This document shows, piece after piece, positions 1 to 8,607 of a stretch of 64,000 nt of DNA. A model generated the notes under the pieces. The model searched no databases. It had not been told where the DNA came from and saw only the letters and a list, made by a program, of their open reading frames with translations. Source of the DNA: Achromobacter agilis (GTDB lineage Bacteria > Pseudomonadota > Gammaproteobacteria > Burkholderiales > Burkholderiaceae_B); NCBI RefSeq assembly GCF_900496965.1, contig NZ_UFQB01000017.1:1-64000 (forward strand), in the 5' to 3' direction. Each line of letters opens with the position of its first letter. Position 1 is the stretch's first letter. A program made the translations under genes and the position numbers.

Positions 1-81
1 GGTTCGCTTGATCCTTGATTCCAATTGACTCTCCTTTTTTCTCTCAAAAAGGTGTCAACCAAATTCAGGACGGGTCAAGGT

Positions 82-124
82 AAAGAAAAAAAGCCCCGGA
101 ACCGCTAGGTTTCGGGGCTTTTTG
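82..124. terminator. Bidirectional rho-independent terminator downstream of acnA
   Basis: An 8-bp perfect stem (AAGCCCCG/CGGGGCTT at 91-98 and 113-120) encloses a 14-nt loop. An A-tract at 82-92 becomes a U-run for the leftward acnA transcript, and a T-run at 119-123 serves rightward transcripts. It lies 14 nt beyond the acnA stop codon. Bases 1-81 hold no visible gene; an AGGAGAG stretch read on the minus strand at about 28-38 could be the leader of a leftward gene beyond the edge. Confidence 0.85.
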
Positions 125-137
125 CCGGTCAGGAGGA

Positions 138-2843
138 TCAGGCCGCGAGGAGCTGGCGCAGCACGAAGGGCAGGATGCCGCCGTGCTGGTAATAGTCGAC
201 CTCGATCGGGGTGTCGATGCGCAGCAGCACCGTCACGTCCTGCTTCGAACCGTCCTTGCGGGTGATCGTCAGCGTCACGTCCTGCATCGGCTTGATGCCG
301 TTTTCCAGGCCGGAAATGTCGTAGGTTTCCTCGCCGGTGATGCCCAGCGACTGCACGCTGTCCGAGCCCTTGAACTGCAGGGGCAGCACGCCCATGCCGA
401 CCAGGTTGCTGCGGTGGATGCGTTCGAAGCTGCGGGTGATCACGGCCTTCACGCCCAGCAGCTGGGTGCCCTTGGCCGCCCAGTCGCGCGAGGAGCCGGT
501 GCCGTACTCTTCGCCGCCGAACACCACGGTGGGGGTGCCCGCGCCGACGTACTTCATGGCCGCGTCATAGATGGACATCTGTTCGCCGGTGGGCTGGAAC
601 AGGGTGTCGCCGCCCTCGAAGCGGCTGCCGTCCGGCAGCGCCGGAATCATGAGGTTCTTGATGCGCACGTTGGCGAAGGTGCCGCGCATCATGATCTCGT
701 GGTTGCCGCGGCGCGAGCCATAGCTGTTGAAGTCGGCCTTCATGACGCCGTTTTCCTTCAGCCACTTGCCCGCGGGCGAGGTTTCCTTGATGGAGCCGGC
801 CGGCGAGATGTGGTCGGTCGTGACCGAGTCGCCGAACACGCCCAACGCACGGGCGTTCTTGACCGTCGGCATCGCGCCCGGCGTCATGCCGAAGCCGTCA
901 AAGAAGGGCGGTTCGGCGATGTAGGTGGAATCAGGCCAGTTGTAGGTGTCGCCGGTAACGCCCTTGATGTTCTCCCAGAGCTTGCCCGGGTTGCTCTTGA
1001 CCTGGCCGTAGTTGGCCTCGAACGCCTTGGGATCCAGGGCGTACTTCAGCAGCGATTCGATTTCCTCGGTGGTCGGCCAGATGTCGCCCAGCCACACGTC
1101 GCCGTTCTTGCCGCGGCCCACGGGCTCGGTCATCAGGTCGCGCGTGACCGTGCCGGCCAGGGCGTAGGCCACGACCAGCGGGGGCGAGGCCAGGAAGTTG
1201 GCCTTGATGTTCGGGTGGATGCGGGCCTCGAAGTTGCGGTTGCCCGAGAGCACGGCCGAGCAGATCAGGTCGTTGCCGATGATGGATTCGTTCAGGTCCG
1301 GAGTCAGGTCGCCGGCGTTGCCGATGCAGGTCGTGCAGCCGTAGGCGGCGACGTCGAAGCCGAGCTTTTCCAGGTACGGGAGCAGGCCCGTCTTGGTCAG
1401 GTACTCGGTAACGACGCGGGATCCGGGGGCCAGCGAGGTCTTGATGTGCTTGGGAACCGTCAGGCCTGCTTCCACGGCCTTCTTGGCCAGCAGGCCCGCC
1501 GCCAGCAGCACGCTGGGGTTGGACGTGTTGGTGCAGGACGTGATGGCCGCGATCAGGATGTCGCCGTTCTTGACCTTGGTGCCGGCGCTGGTGGTGAAAG
1601 TTTGCTCCAGCTTTTCGGCCGGCTGGTTGAAGCCGTTTTCGGCGACCGGCTTGGAATACAGGTCGATGAAGGTGTCCTTGACGTTGCCGATCTCGATACG
1701 GTCTTGCGGACGCTTCGGGCCGGCCAGCGACGGCGCGACGGTGGACAGGTCCAGCGTCAGCAGCTTGGTGAAGTTGATGTCGCGGGCCTTGGGCACGCCG
1801 AACATCTTCTGGGCCTTGAAGTAGGCTTCGAAGGCGGCGATTTCCTCTTCGGTGCGGCCGGTGCCGTGGAAGTAATCGATGGTGCGCTCGTCGACCGGGA
1901 AGAAGCCCATGGTGGCGCCGTATTCCGGCGCCATGTTGCCGATGGTGGCGCGTTCGGCCACGGACAGGCTGGCGGTGCCTTCGCCGCAGAATTCGACGAA
2001 CTTGCCCACCACTTTTTCACGGCGCAGCATTTCGGTGATGGTCAGGACCAGGTCGGTGGCCGTGACGCCGCCGCGCAGCTTGCCCTTGAGTTCCACCCCG
2101 ACCACGTCGGGCGTCAGGAAGTAGACCGGCTGGCCCAGCATGCCGGCTTCCGCCTCGATGCCGCCCACGCCCCAGCCCACCACGCCGATGCCATTGATCA
2201 TGGTGGTGTGGCTGTCGGTGCCCACCAGCGAGTCGGGGTAGTAGACGTTGTTCTTCTTGTCCTGGTGCACGCCGCGCGCCAGGTATTCCAGGTTCACCTG
2301 GTGAACGATGCCGAAGCCCGGGGGCACCACGCCGAAGGTGTCGAACGCCTGCATGCCCCACTTCATGAACTGGTAGCGCTCTTGGTTGCGCTTGAATTCC
2401 AGCTTCATGTTCAGGTCCAGCGCGTTCTTGGTGCCGAAGTAGTCGATCATGACCGAGTGGTCCACCACCAGGTCCACCGGCACCAGCGGTTCGATGCTCT
2501 TGGGGCTCTTGCCCATCTTGTCGGCCACGGAGCGCATGGCGGCGATGTCGGCCAGCAGCGGCACGCCCGTGAAGTCCTGCAGCACCACCCGGGCCACGAC
2601 GAAGGGGATCTCGTCTTCGCGCCTGGCGTTGGCTTGCCAGTTGGCGAGCTGCTTGACGTGTTCTTCGGTGACCTTCTTGCCGTCGCAGTTGCGCAGCACC
2701 GACTCCAGGACGATCCGGATCGAGACCGGGAGCCGCTGTACGTCGATGCCGAGGGACTTGCCCAGCGCCGGCAGCGAGTAGTACTGACAGGATTTATTGC
2801 CGATCTTGAAATTCTTGAGGGTGTCTAGGGTGTTGTGCGGCAT
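138..2843 (-). CDS. acnA: Aconitate hydratase AcnA
   Basis: Interconverts citrate and isocitrate via cis-aconitate in the cytosolic TCA cycle. The 901-aa product has the size of bacterial AcnA/IRP-type aconitases. The [4Fe-4S] ligands are visible as Cys437 (in AITSCTNTS) and Cys503/Cys506 (in GCTTCIGN), and the swivel-domain motif [14 protein letters not shown] is present. The ATG at 2843 has a GGAG Shine-Dalgarno 6 nt upstream. It is monocistronic, with its own terminator and an upstream dyad identical to the one before acnB. The methylcitrate-cycle paralogue AcnD is an alternative that cannot be wholly excluded, but no prp genes are adjacent. Confidence 0.96.
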   Translation of the reverse strand: MPHNTLDTLKNFKIGNKSCQYYSLPALGKSLGIDVQRLPVSIRIVLESVLRNCDGKKVTEEHVKQLANWQANARREDEIPFVVARVVLQDFTGVPLLADIAAMRSVADKMGKSPKSIEPLVPVDLVVDHSVMIDYFGTKNALDLNMKLEFKRNQERYQFMKWGMQAFDTFGVVPPGFGIVHQVNLEYLARGVHQDKKNNVYYPDSLVGTDSHTTMINGIGVVGWGVGGIEAEAGMLGQPVYFLTPDVVGVELKGKLRGGVTATDLVLTITEMLRREKVVGKFVEFCGEGTASLSVAERATIGNMAPEYGATMGFFPVDERTIDYFHGTGRTEEEIAAFEAYFKAQKMFGVPKARDINFTKLLTLDLSTVAPSLAGPKRPQDRIEIGNVKDTFIDLYSKPVAENGFNQPAEKLEQTFTTSAGTKVKNGDILIAAITSCTNTSNPSVLLAAGLLAKKAVEAGLTVPKHIKTSLAPGSRVVTEYLTKTGLLPYLEKLGFDVAAYGCTTCIGNAGDLTPDLNESIIGNDLICSAVLSGNRNFEARIHPNIKANFLASPPLVVAYALAGTVTRDLMTEPVGRGKNGDVWLGDIWPTTEEIESLLKYALDPKAFEANYGQVKSNPGKLWENIKGVTGDTYNWPDSTYIAEPPFFDGFGMTPGAMPTVKNARALGVFGDSVTTDHISPAGSIKETSPAGKWLKENGVMKADFNSYGSRRGNHEIMMRGTFANVRIKNLMIPALPDGSRFEGGDTLFQPTGEQMSIYDAAMKYVGAGTPTVVFGGEEYGTGSSRDWAAKGTQLLGVKAVITRSFERIHRSNLVGMGVLPLQFKGSDSVQSLGITGEETYDISGLENGIKPMQDVTLTITRKDGSKQDVTVLLRIDTPIEVDYYQHGGILPFVLRQLLAA

Positions 2844-2939
2844 GATGGACTCCGTGGTTTTGCCCGACTAAAGCCGGCATTTTCTGGCGTTTTTGCGCGT
2901 TTGTCATTGTATGTGAGACAAGACCGCGTGCGACTGTGT

Positions 2940-2960
2940 GTCTTATATCTTATATAAGAC
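2940..2960. promoter_or_regulatory. Operator candidate upstream of acnA, identical to the acnB site
   Basis: A 21-bp near-palindrome GTCTTATA-N5-TATAAGAC lies 97-117 bp upstream of the acnA start. The same 21 bases recur in the same orientation at 22171-22191 before acnB. Perfect identity between two unlinked aconitase promoters strongly suggests one shared regulator. A GntR-family TCA-cycle regulator is a guess; no such gene is adjacent to either copy. Confidence 0.85.
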
Positions 2961-2976
2961 CTAAGTAGGCCGTCAA
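2949..2976 (-). promoter_or_regulatory. Predicted sigma-70 promoter of acnA
   Basis: Read on the minus strand there is a -35 box TTGACG (2976-2971), a 16-nt spacer and a -10 box TATAAG (2954-2949). The -10 box lies inside the 21-bp dyad, so a protein bound there should block RNA polymerase. The boxes match consensus well, but the assignment is by eye only. Confidence 0.6.
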
Positions 2977-3136
2977 AGTTCCCGTGCTGCGGCTGTGGGC
3001 GGGCGCTCGTCGGCCCCAGCGGCCGTCGGTCCCAACCGCTACTCTGGCCGAGGCGCGCACGACCCGCAAGCCTCTTTTATCAAGAAAGTCCTACCCGAAT
3101 GTTGCCGTCCAGGCAGAAGGGCTTCCGCCCGTTGTT

Positions 3137-4066
3137 TCAATGCAGGAACTCGCGCAGCAGCACAGTCAGTTCGGTGCGCAGGAAATCGACCACCGCGCGC
3201 TGCGCGGTAGAGGGGTAGGGATTGGGCGTGGTCAGGATGAATAGCTTGTCGCCCGGCCCCAAGGCCTGATAGGCCGGCAGCACCGGCGCCAGCCGTCCCG
3301 CCGCGATGTCCCGCTGCACGACGTAGGCCGGCAGCAGCGCCACCCCGGCGCCTTCGAGCGCCGCCTGCGCCAGGAAGGGGAAGTATTCGGACTGCAGCCG
3401 GGGCGCGAGCTTGGCTTCATAGAGCTGGTCCTTGCGCCGCAGGCGCAGCGTGACCAGGGGCCTGGGGTCGGGCGGGCCGAGGAAGTGCAGCCGGGCGAGA
3501 TCGCGCGGGTGGGCGGGCGGACCGAGCTGTTCCAGGTAGGAGGGCGCCGCGCAGAGCACCCATTTGACGTCGCCGAGCGCGCGCGCGACGTAATCCTGCG
3601 GCGGCGATGTCACAACCCGCAGCGCGACGTCTATTTCCGAGGAAATCAGGTCGCTCACCCGGTTGGAGAACAGCACGCGCAGGGTCAGCGACGGATGCCG
3701 CAGGGCGAAGCGCACGAGCAACGGACGCAGTTGATCCAGCTCTCCCAGGCCGGTGGGGATGCTTAGCCGGACGTGTCCCGCCGGCTCCGAGCCGAGTTTC
3801 TGCAGGGCGTGGCGCGCGGATTCGACTTCGCGGGCCATGCGCGAGCCGTGTTCGTACAGGACCGTGCCCTGCTGCGTCAGTTCCAGCCGCCGGGTGCTGC
3901 GCCGGATGAGCTGGGCGCCAAAGGCGCGTTCCAGCTTCTGCAAATTGCGGCTGACATGCGAGCGCGTGACGCCGTGGCGCACCGCGGCCTCGCTGAGCGT
4001 GCCCGCGTCGACGATGGTGACGAACAGCTGTATCAGATTGAGGTCGAGCGCGGGCAGGGCGGGCAT
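3137..4066 (-). CDS. LysR-family transcriptional regulator
   Basis: A 309-aa LysR-type regulator. The N-terminal winged HTH (LNLIQLFVTIVDAGTLSEAA, then VTRSHVSRNLQKLE, residues about 8-50) is followed by a substrate-binding domain to the C terminus. The frame is open upstream to 4270, but the start at 4066 (MPALPALDLN) fits the family. It is divergent from the SDR/acyl-CoA ligase/Bug operon across 109 bp, the classic arrangement for a LysR activator of its neighbour. Its ligand is unknown, probably a CoA ester or aromatic/fatty acid linked to that operon. Confidence 0.88.
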   Translation of the reverse strand: MPALPALDLNLIQLFVTIVDAGTLSEAAVRHGVTRSHVSRNLQKLERAFGAQLIRRSTRRLELTQQGTVLYEHGSRMAREVESARHALQKLGSEPAGHVRLSIPTGLGELDQLRPLLVRFALRHPSLTLRVLFSNRVSDLISSEIDVALRVVTSPPQDYVARALGDVKWVLCAAPSYLEQLGPPAHPRDLARLHFLGPPDPRPLVTLRLRRKDQLYEAKLAPRLQSEYFPFLAQAALEGAGVALLPAYVVQRDIAAGRLAPVLPAYQALGPGDKLFILTTPNPYPSTAQRAVVDFLRTELTVLLREFLH

Positions 4067-4175
4067 GCGCGAGCCTATTGTTGACTGCCAGGAAACATAG
4101 TTTACGCAAGAAGCGGGATTGTCGCGAAACGGTCGCGGTTGATACTCTTGTTCCGGACTGAAAGGAGACAACCCC

Positions 4176-5102
4176 ATGCCGCAAGATCTGTCCGGCGGGC
4201 ACGCCCCGCACACCATGTTCCGCGCCGACCTGTTCCGCGGCCAGCGCATCCTTGTCACCGGCGGAGGCACCGGCCTGGGTTACGCCATGGCGCAGCGGCT
4301 GGCGTCGCTGGGCGCTTCGCTGCATCTGTGGGGGCGGCGCGCGGCCGTACTGGAGGCGGCCGCCGCCAGCCTGCGCGAACGCTACGGCACGGACGTCCAC
4401 GCCCAGGCGGTGGACATCCGCGACGCCGAGGCCGTGGACGCCGCAGTCGAAAGCCTCTGGACGGACCATGGCGCGCTGACCGGCCTGGTCAACAATGCCG
4501 CGGGCAACTTCATCAGCCCCACGGAGAAACTGTCGGCGCGCGGCTTCAATGCCATCGCCGACACCGTGTTTCGCGGCACCTTCTATACCACCCAGGCCGT
4601 GGGCAAGCGCTGGATCGCGCAAGGCACGGGCGGCGCGGTCCTGTCCATTGTCGTGACCTGGGTATGGACCGGCTCGCCGTTCGTGGTTCCCTCGGCCATG
4701 TCCAAGGCCGGCATAGACGCCATGACAAAGTCCCTGGCGATCGAATGGGGCCGCCACGGCATCCGCCTGAACGCCATCGCGCCGGGCGTGATCCCGACCG
4801 AAGGGGCCAGCGCGCGGCTGCGGCCCAAGGATGCTGGCGCCCAGGCGCAGGCGCAGCAGAACCCGATGCGGCGATTGGGCACCGGACACGACATCGGCGA
4901 ACTGGCGGCGTTCCTGCTGAGCCCGGGCTATGACTGGATCAATGGCCAGACCATTGCCCTGGACGGCGGCGATTACCTGGCCAATGGCGCGTACTTCAAA
5001 CAGTATGCCGAATGGAGTGACGCCGACTGGGCCGCCGCGCGCGAGGCGATCGAGGCGCGCACCGCGCAAGACAAGGCGCAGCGCAGCACGGGGGGCGCAT
5101 GA
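4176..5102 (+). CDS. SDR oxidoreductase of the 2,4-dienoyl-CoA reductase type
   Basis: A 308-aa short-chain dehydrogenase. The Rossmann motif TGGGTGLG (residues 28-35), the NNAAGNF segment (106-112) and the block TGSPFVVPSAMSKAG (165-179) match the 2,4-dienoyl-CoA reductase branch. Lys177 aligns with the catalytic Lys of mitochondrial DECR1. The residue 15 positions earlier, Tyr in DECR1, is Trp162 here, so ordinary catalysis is in doubt. A good Shine-Dalgarno (AAAGGAGA) precedes the ATG. The gene overlaps the acyl-CoA ligase by ATGA, so the two are translationally coupled. The likely role is reduction of an unsaturated acyl-CoA, with the substrate unknown. Confidence 0.85.
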   Translation: MPQDLSGGHAPHTMFRADLFRGQRILVTGGGTGLGYAMAQRLASLGASLHLWGRRAAVLEAAAASLRERYGTDVHAQAVDIRDAEAVDAAVESLWTDHGALTGLVNNAAGNFISPTEKLSARGFNAIADTVFRGTFYTTQAVGKRWIAQGTGGAVLSIVVTWVWTGSPFVVPSAMSKAGIDAMTKSLAIEWGRHGIRLNAIAPGVIPTEGASARLRPKDAGAQAQAQQNPMRRLGTGHDIGELAAFLLSPGYDWINGQTIALDGGDYLANGAYFKQYAEWSDADWAAAREAIEARTAQDKAQRSTGGA

Positions 5103-6601
5103 CGGACAGCACGATTTACGCCGGCGGCAAGCGCCTGCCGGGAGCCGCATTGGCGGCGCGCGGCCTGCAGGTCGCCGCCGGCCTGGCGGGGCTCGGCGTG
5201 AAGGAAGGCGATGTGATCGCCGTGCTGTTGCGCAACGGCCTGCCCTACCTGGAAATCATCCTGGCCTGCAAGCGGCTGGGCTGCTATTACTGCCCGATAA
5301 ACTGGCATTTCACCGCGGCGGAAGTCGCCTTTCTTGTCGAAGACAGCGGCGCCCGGTTGCTGATCGCCGACGCCGACCTCTGGCCGCCATTGCGCGGCGC
5401 GCTGCCTGCCGGGCTGCCATTGCTGCTGACTGGCCCCGGCGCTGCGCTGGCCGGGCATGCGGATTACGACGCCTGGCGCGACAGCCAGCCTTGCTACGAA
5501 GGTCCGCAAGTCGCGCCGCGCGGCCACATGGCCTATACCTCCGGCACCACGGGCAGGCCCAAGGGGGTGGTGCGTGCGCCGTTTCCGCTGGCGCACCTGG
5601 CCTCGCATCTGGCGCGGGTCGAGGAGGTGGTGACGGCGGCGTATGGACTGCGCCCGGGGTGCCGGGCGCTGTTACCCGCGCCCATCTATCACAGCGCGCC
5701 GAGCGTGTTCGCGCAGGTGGCGTTGCGGGTTTGCGAAACCTTCGTCCTGACCGACAGGTTCGATCCGCTCGAGGTCTTGCGCCTGATCGAGGCGCATCGC
5801 ATCGATACGGTCTACCTGGTGCCCATCATGTATGTGCGCCTGCTGAAGCTGGATGCGGCCGCCCGTGCCGCGTACGACCTGTCGTCGCTGCGTTTCGTGG
5901 CTTCGACAGGCGCGCCGTGCGCACCGGAAATCAAGCGCGCCATGATCGAATGGCTTGGCCCGATCATCCATGAAACCTACGCCTCCAGCGAGGCCGGCAT
6001 GATCACGGTGATCGATTCGCGCGAGGCGCTTGAGCGGCCCGGCAGCGCGGGGCGGCCCATCGGCGGCGCGCAGGTCAGGATCTACGGCGAAGACGGATCG
6101 CCGTGCGCGGCGGGTGAGGTCGGGCGGATCCACGTGCGCCAACCGGCCTACGCGGATTTCACCTATCGCAACAATCCGCGGGCCCGCGCAGAGGTGGAGA
6201 AAGACGGGCTCATCGGCCTGGGCGACCTGGGCTACCTGGACGAAGACGGCTATCTCTACGTCTGCGACCGCGAATCGGACCTGGTGATTTCGGGGGGCGT
6301 AAATATCTATCCGGCCGAGATCGAACATCAGCTGATGCAGTATCCGGGCGTGGCCGATTGCGCGGTCTTCGGCATTCCCGACGCAGAGTTCGGGGAGCGG
6401 CTGATGGCGCTGATCCAGCCTGCACCGGGCGCATCGCTCCAGCCCGCAGACCTGATGCAATGGTTGGGGCAGCGGATCGCCCGCTACAAGGTGCCGCGTG
6501 AACTGCAACTGCGCGCGGCGCTGCCGCGCGACGACAACGGCAAGATTGCCAAGCGCATGCTGCGCGCCGAGTTCTGGGCGGGCCGGCAGCGCAAGGTATA
6601 G
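5099..6601 (+). CDS. AMP-binding acyl-CoA synthetase
   Basis: A 500-aa member of the ANL superfamily that activates a carboxylic acid to its CoA thioester with ATP. Visible motifs are the phosphate loop YTSGTTGRPKG (about residues 146-156), YASSEAG, GDLGYLDEDGYLYVCDR, the hinge/A8 segment SGGVNIYPAEIE, and a C-terminal GKIAKRMLR carrying the catalytic lysine. The start is within the ATGA overlap with the SDR gene. The protein is slightly shorter than typical long-chain ligases, with a compact N-terminal domain. The substrate cannot be deduced; crotonobetaine-, cyclohexane- or aromatic-acid ligases are all in this branch. Confidence 0.9.
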   Translation: MTDSTIYAGGKRLPGAALAARGLQVAAGLAGLGVKEGDVIAVLLRNGLPYLEIILACKRLGCYYCPINWHFTAAEVAFLVEDSGARLLIADADLWPPLRGALPAGLPLLLTGPGAALAGHADYDAWRDSQPCYEGPQVAPRGHMAYTSGTTGRPKGVVRAPFPLAHLASHLARVEEVVTAAYGLRPGCRALLPAPIYHSAPSVFAQVALRVCETFVLTDRFDPLEVLRLIEAHRIDTVYLVPIMYVRLLKLDAAARAAYDLSSLRFVASTGAPCAPEIKRAMIEWLGPIIHETYASSEAGMITVIDSREALERPGSAGRPIGGAQVRIYGEDGSPCAAGEVGRIHVRQPAYADFTYRNNPRARAEVEKDGLIGLGDLGYLDEDGYLYVCDRESDLVISGGVNIYPAEIEHQLMQYPGVADCAVFGIPDAEFGERLMALIQPAPGASLQPADLMQWLGQRIARYKVPRELQLRAALPRDDNGKIAKRMLRAEFWAGRQRKV

Positions 6602-6656
6602 CGGGACGGCGCAGCGCCGGACCAACAAGAGCGACGAGACAGCTCGGGAGACAAGC

Positions 6657-7418
6657 ATGGCATTCAGACTGAATTACAGGCTGCGTCGCATCGCGGCCGT
6701 GGCGATCTTCGCATTCGCGGGGCCCGCCTCCGCGTGGGCTGCATTTCCGGACAAGCCCCTCAAGCTTGCCGTGCCCTACATGCCCGGCGGTTCCGCCGAC
6801 CAGCTATCGAGGGTGCTGGCCGAGGGCCTGTCGCGCGATCTCGGGCAACCCGTCGTGGTGGAGAACAAGCCGGGCGCCAATACCATGGTCGCCGCGACGC
6901 AGGTGGCAAGGTCGGCGCCCGACGGCTACACGATTTTCCTTGCCAGCAACGCCAGCATGGTGCTCAACCCCATGCTCTACCAGCGCATCGCCTACGACGC
7001 TGCGCGCGACTTCCGCGTGTTGAGCATTGCCGCCGAGCTGTTGAAATCGCGCACCGGCATGGACGTGGCGCACATTCCCTATAACGGCAGCGCACCCGCC
7101 CTGACGTCGCTGATGGCCAACGATACGCAGTTGATGGTGGACGTGATCAGCACGTCGCTGCCGCTGGTGCGGGAACGCAAGATCAAGGCGCTGGCCGTCA
7201 CGACCGCCGAACGGCTCGCCGTGCTTCCAGACGTGCCGACTGTCGCGGATAGCGGGTTCCCCGGGTTCCGCGCCGCGACCTGGTTCGGCCTGGCCGTGCC
7301 GCGGGCCGTGCCGCAGGCCGAGGCGCAACGCTTGCAGGCGGATGTCGATGCCTACGTGCAGGAAGACCGCAAACGCTGGGGCGCGGTGATCGAGGCCAAC
7401 CGCATCAGGCTGGATTGA
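6657..7418 (+). CDS. Bug (TctC) family receptor with two internal deletions
   Basis: Bug proteins are periplasmic solute receptors of about 320 aa. This one is 253 aa. It keeps the signal peptide (cleavage near ASAWA), FPDKPLKLAVPYMPGGSADQ, the VVENKPGA motif and the correct C terminus EANRIRLD. Compared with the three intact Bugs in this window, about 44 residues are missing between DFRVLSIAA and ELLKSR (near residues 121-130), and about 27 between DAYV and QEDRKRW. Both gaps keep frame. The product may fold poorly, so this could be a decaying gene with an intact frame. The start follows GGGAGACAAGC, the leader shared with other Bug genes here. Confidence 0.85.
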   Translation: MAFRLNYRLRRIAAVAIFAFAGPASAWAAFPDKPLKLAVPYMPGGSADQLSRVLAEGLSRDLGQPVVVENKPGANTMVAATQVARSAPDGYTIFLASNASMVLNPMLYQRIAYDAARDFRVLSIAAELLKSRTGMDVAHIPYNGSAPALTSLMANDTQLMVDVISTSLPLVRERKIKALAVTTAERLAVLPDVPTVADSGFPGFRAATWFGLAVPRAVPQAEAQRLQADVDAYVQEDRKRWGAVIEANRIRLD

Positions 7419-7458
7419 CGCGCGGAGGGCCGGACATGCGCGTGCGGCCCGGCTGTGT

Positions 7459-8310
7459 TCAAGCCGGCGCGGCCGAGCCCTTCTTGCGCCGGCCGCGGCG
7501 GGCGTTGCGGGTGGCGTTGCGCCGCGACATTTCGGAATCCAGGATCAGCCGGCCTTCGAGCTTGCCGTGCATGCGCTTGACCGAGCGCATCGCATCCTGC
7601 ATGTGTTCGCTCATCAGCGCGCGCACCTGTTCGACGTCGCGCTCCCGGGCCGCCGCCAGGATCTGGCGGTGGAAGCCGGTATTGGCGCTGCCGAAACGCT
7701 GCTGTTCGGCCAGCGGCATTTCGTTGTCGAACACGGTGAGCTGCCGGATCATCTCGTTGGTCATTTCGCAGCTGAAGCGCAGGAACGGGTTGGGGCAGAC
7801 CGCCGCGAAGATGTCGTGGAAGTTCATCTCCTCCTGGCGCTGGGCCAGGGGATCCTCCACGTGTTCCGCCATGGGGTCGCAGCAGGCGATGTTTTCTTCC
7901 AGCGCGGCGAAGTGCGCCTCCGTCAGGAACGGCACGGCGCTGGCCGCCAGTTCGGGCTCCAGGAGCTTGCGCACCTGGTAGATGTCCTCGATCCGCACTT
8001 CTTTGAAGAACAGGTAGTTCTGCATCAGTTGGAAGGTGCGGTCCAGCGGCACCTCGACCACTGTGGCGCCGCCGCCGGGGCCGGTGCTGACCTTCACCAG
8101 CCCCTGTACCTCCAGGGACTTGAGCGCTTCCCGCATGGTGCTCTTGCTGACTGAGAACATGCTTTGCAGCTCGCTTTCGCGCGGAAGCTTGTCGCCCGGC
8201 AACAGATTCTTGGCCGTGATCAGCCGCTTGATCTCTTCGGCGACCAGGTCACTGCGCTTGGGCGGGCTCGAGATGCCGCCGGCCGGTAGGTCCTGACTGT
8301 CGAACGCCAT
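7459..8310 (-). CDS. GntR-family regulator, FadR/FCD subfamily
   Basis: A 283-aa regulator. The N-terminal winged HTH spans about residues 20-85 (PGDKLPRESELQSMFSVSKSTMREALKSL). It is followed by an all-helical FCD ligand-binding domain with the metal-binding type residues expected in FadR/LldR relatives (Asp/His such as NFHDIF and NTGFHRQIL). The C-terminal tail is rich in Arg/Lys. A strong GGAGGAG precedes the ATG at 8310. It is divergent from the ABC transporter/M20/M81 operon, and a perfect palindrome lies between them, so it most likely represses that operon until an organic acid or amino-acid-like ligand binds. Confidence 0.9.
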   Translation of the reverse strand: MAFDSQDLPAGGISSPPKRSDLVAEEIKRLITAKNLLPGDKLPRESELQSMFSVSKSTMREALKSLEVQGLVKVSTGPGGGATVVEVPLDRTFQLMQNYLFFKEVRIEDIYQVRKLLEPELAASAVPFLTEAHFAALEENIACCDPMAEHVEDPLAQRQEEMNFHDIFAAVCPNPFLRFSCEMTNEMIRQLTVFDNEMPLAEQQRFGSANTGFHRQILAAARERDVEQVRALMSEHMQDAMRSVKRMHGKLEGRLILDSEMSRRNATRNARRGRRKKGSAAPA

Positions 8311-8395
8311 TGCGCTCCTCCGTTGCTGCTTGGTGTGCGGGGGGCGCGCCGCTTCGGCTCGCCGCGGCCCAGGGTTATACCTGATGCCGTGGCTA

Positions 8396-8425
8396 TTGAC
8401 AGAGCCGGACCCCCAATCTGATCAT
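8396..8425 (+). promoter_or_regulatory. Predicted promoter of the ABC transporter operon
   Basis: A perfect -35 TTGACA (8396-8401) and a weaker -10 GATCAT (8420-8425) are separated by 18 nt. The promoter ends a few bases before the 26-bp palindrome, which places the palindrome around the expected transcription start, a typical repressor position. Called by eye. Confidence 0.45.
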
Positions 8426-8432
8426 GATAATA

Positions 8433-8458
8433 ATCCTATTTATCATGATAAATAGGAT
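8433..8458. promoter_or_regulatory. Perfect 26-bp palindrome, operator candidate for the GntR regulator
   Basis: The 13 bases ATCCTATTTATCA are followed directly by their exact reverse complement. A partial extra copy of the core (ATCATGAT) lies just upstream at 8421-8428. It is an AT-rich island in GC-rich DNA, in the 297-bp gap between the divergent GntR gene and the transporter operon. No other feature was seen in that gap apart from the predicted promoter. Confidence 0.75.
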
Positions 8459-8607
8459 CGTAGTCGCGGTATGGGCTTGCAGTGCCGTCCCGGCAGGCAG
8501 CGCCCAGGAGCTTGGAGCAGACAGAGTCGGAAAGGGGACGCGCATGGGGCGCGCTCGACATCGTCAATATGCCGCGGCAGCGCCAGCGGCAGCCAGGGAG
8601 AATCATC

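Noticed and set aside
1-81. Start region of a leftward gene beyond the window edge
   Set aside because: An AGGAGAG word is visible on the minus strand, but no start codon or coding sequence lies inside the window.
183-2828. 881-aa open frame on the plus strand opposite acnA
   Set aside because: It is the antisense shadow of acnA, has His/Gln/Arg-rich composition and no Shine-Dalgarno, and acnA is certain.
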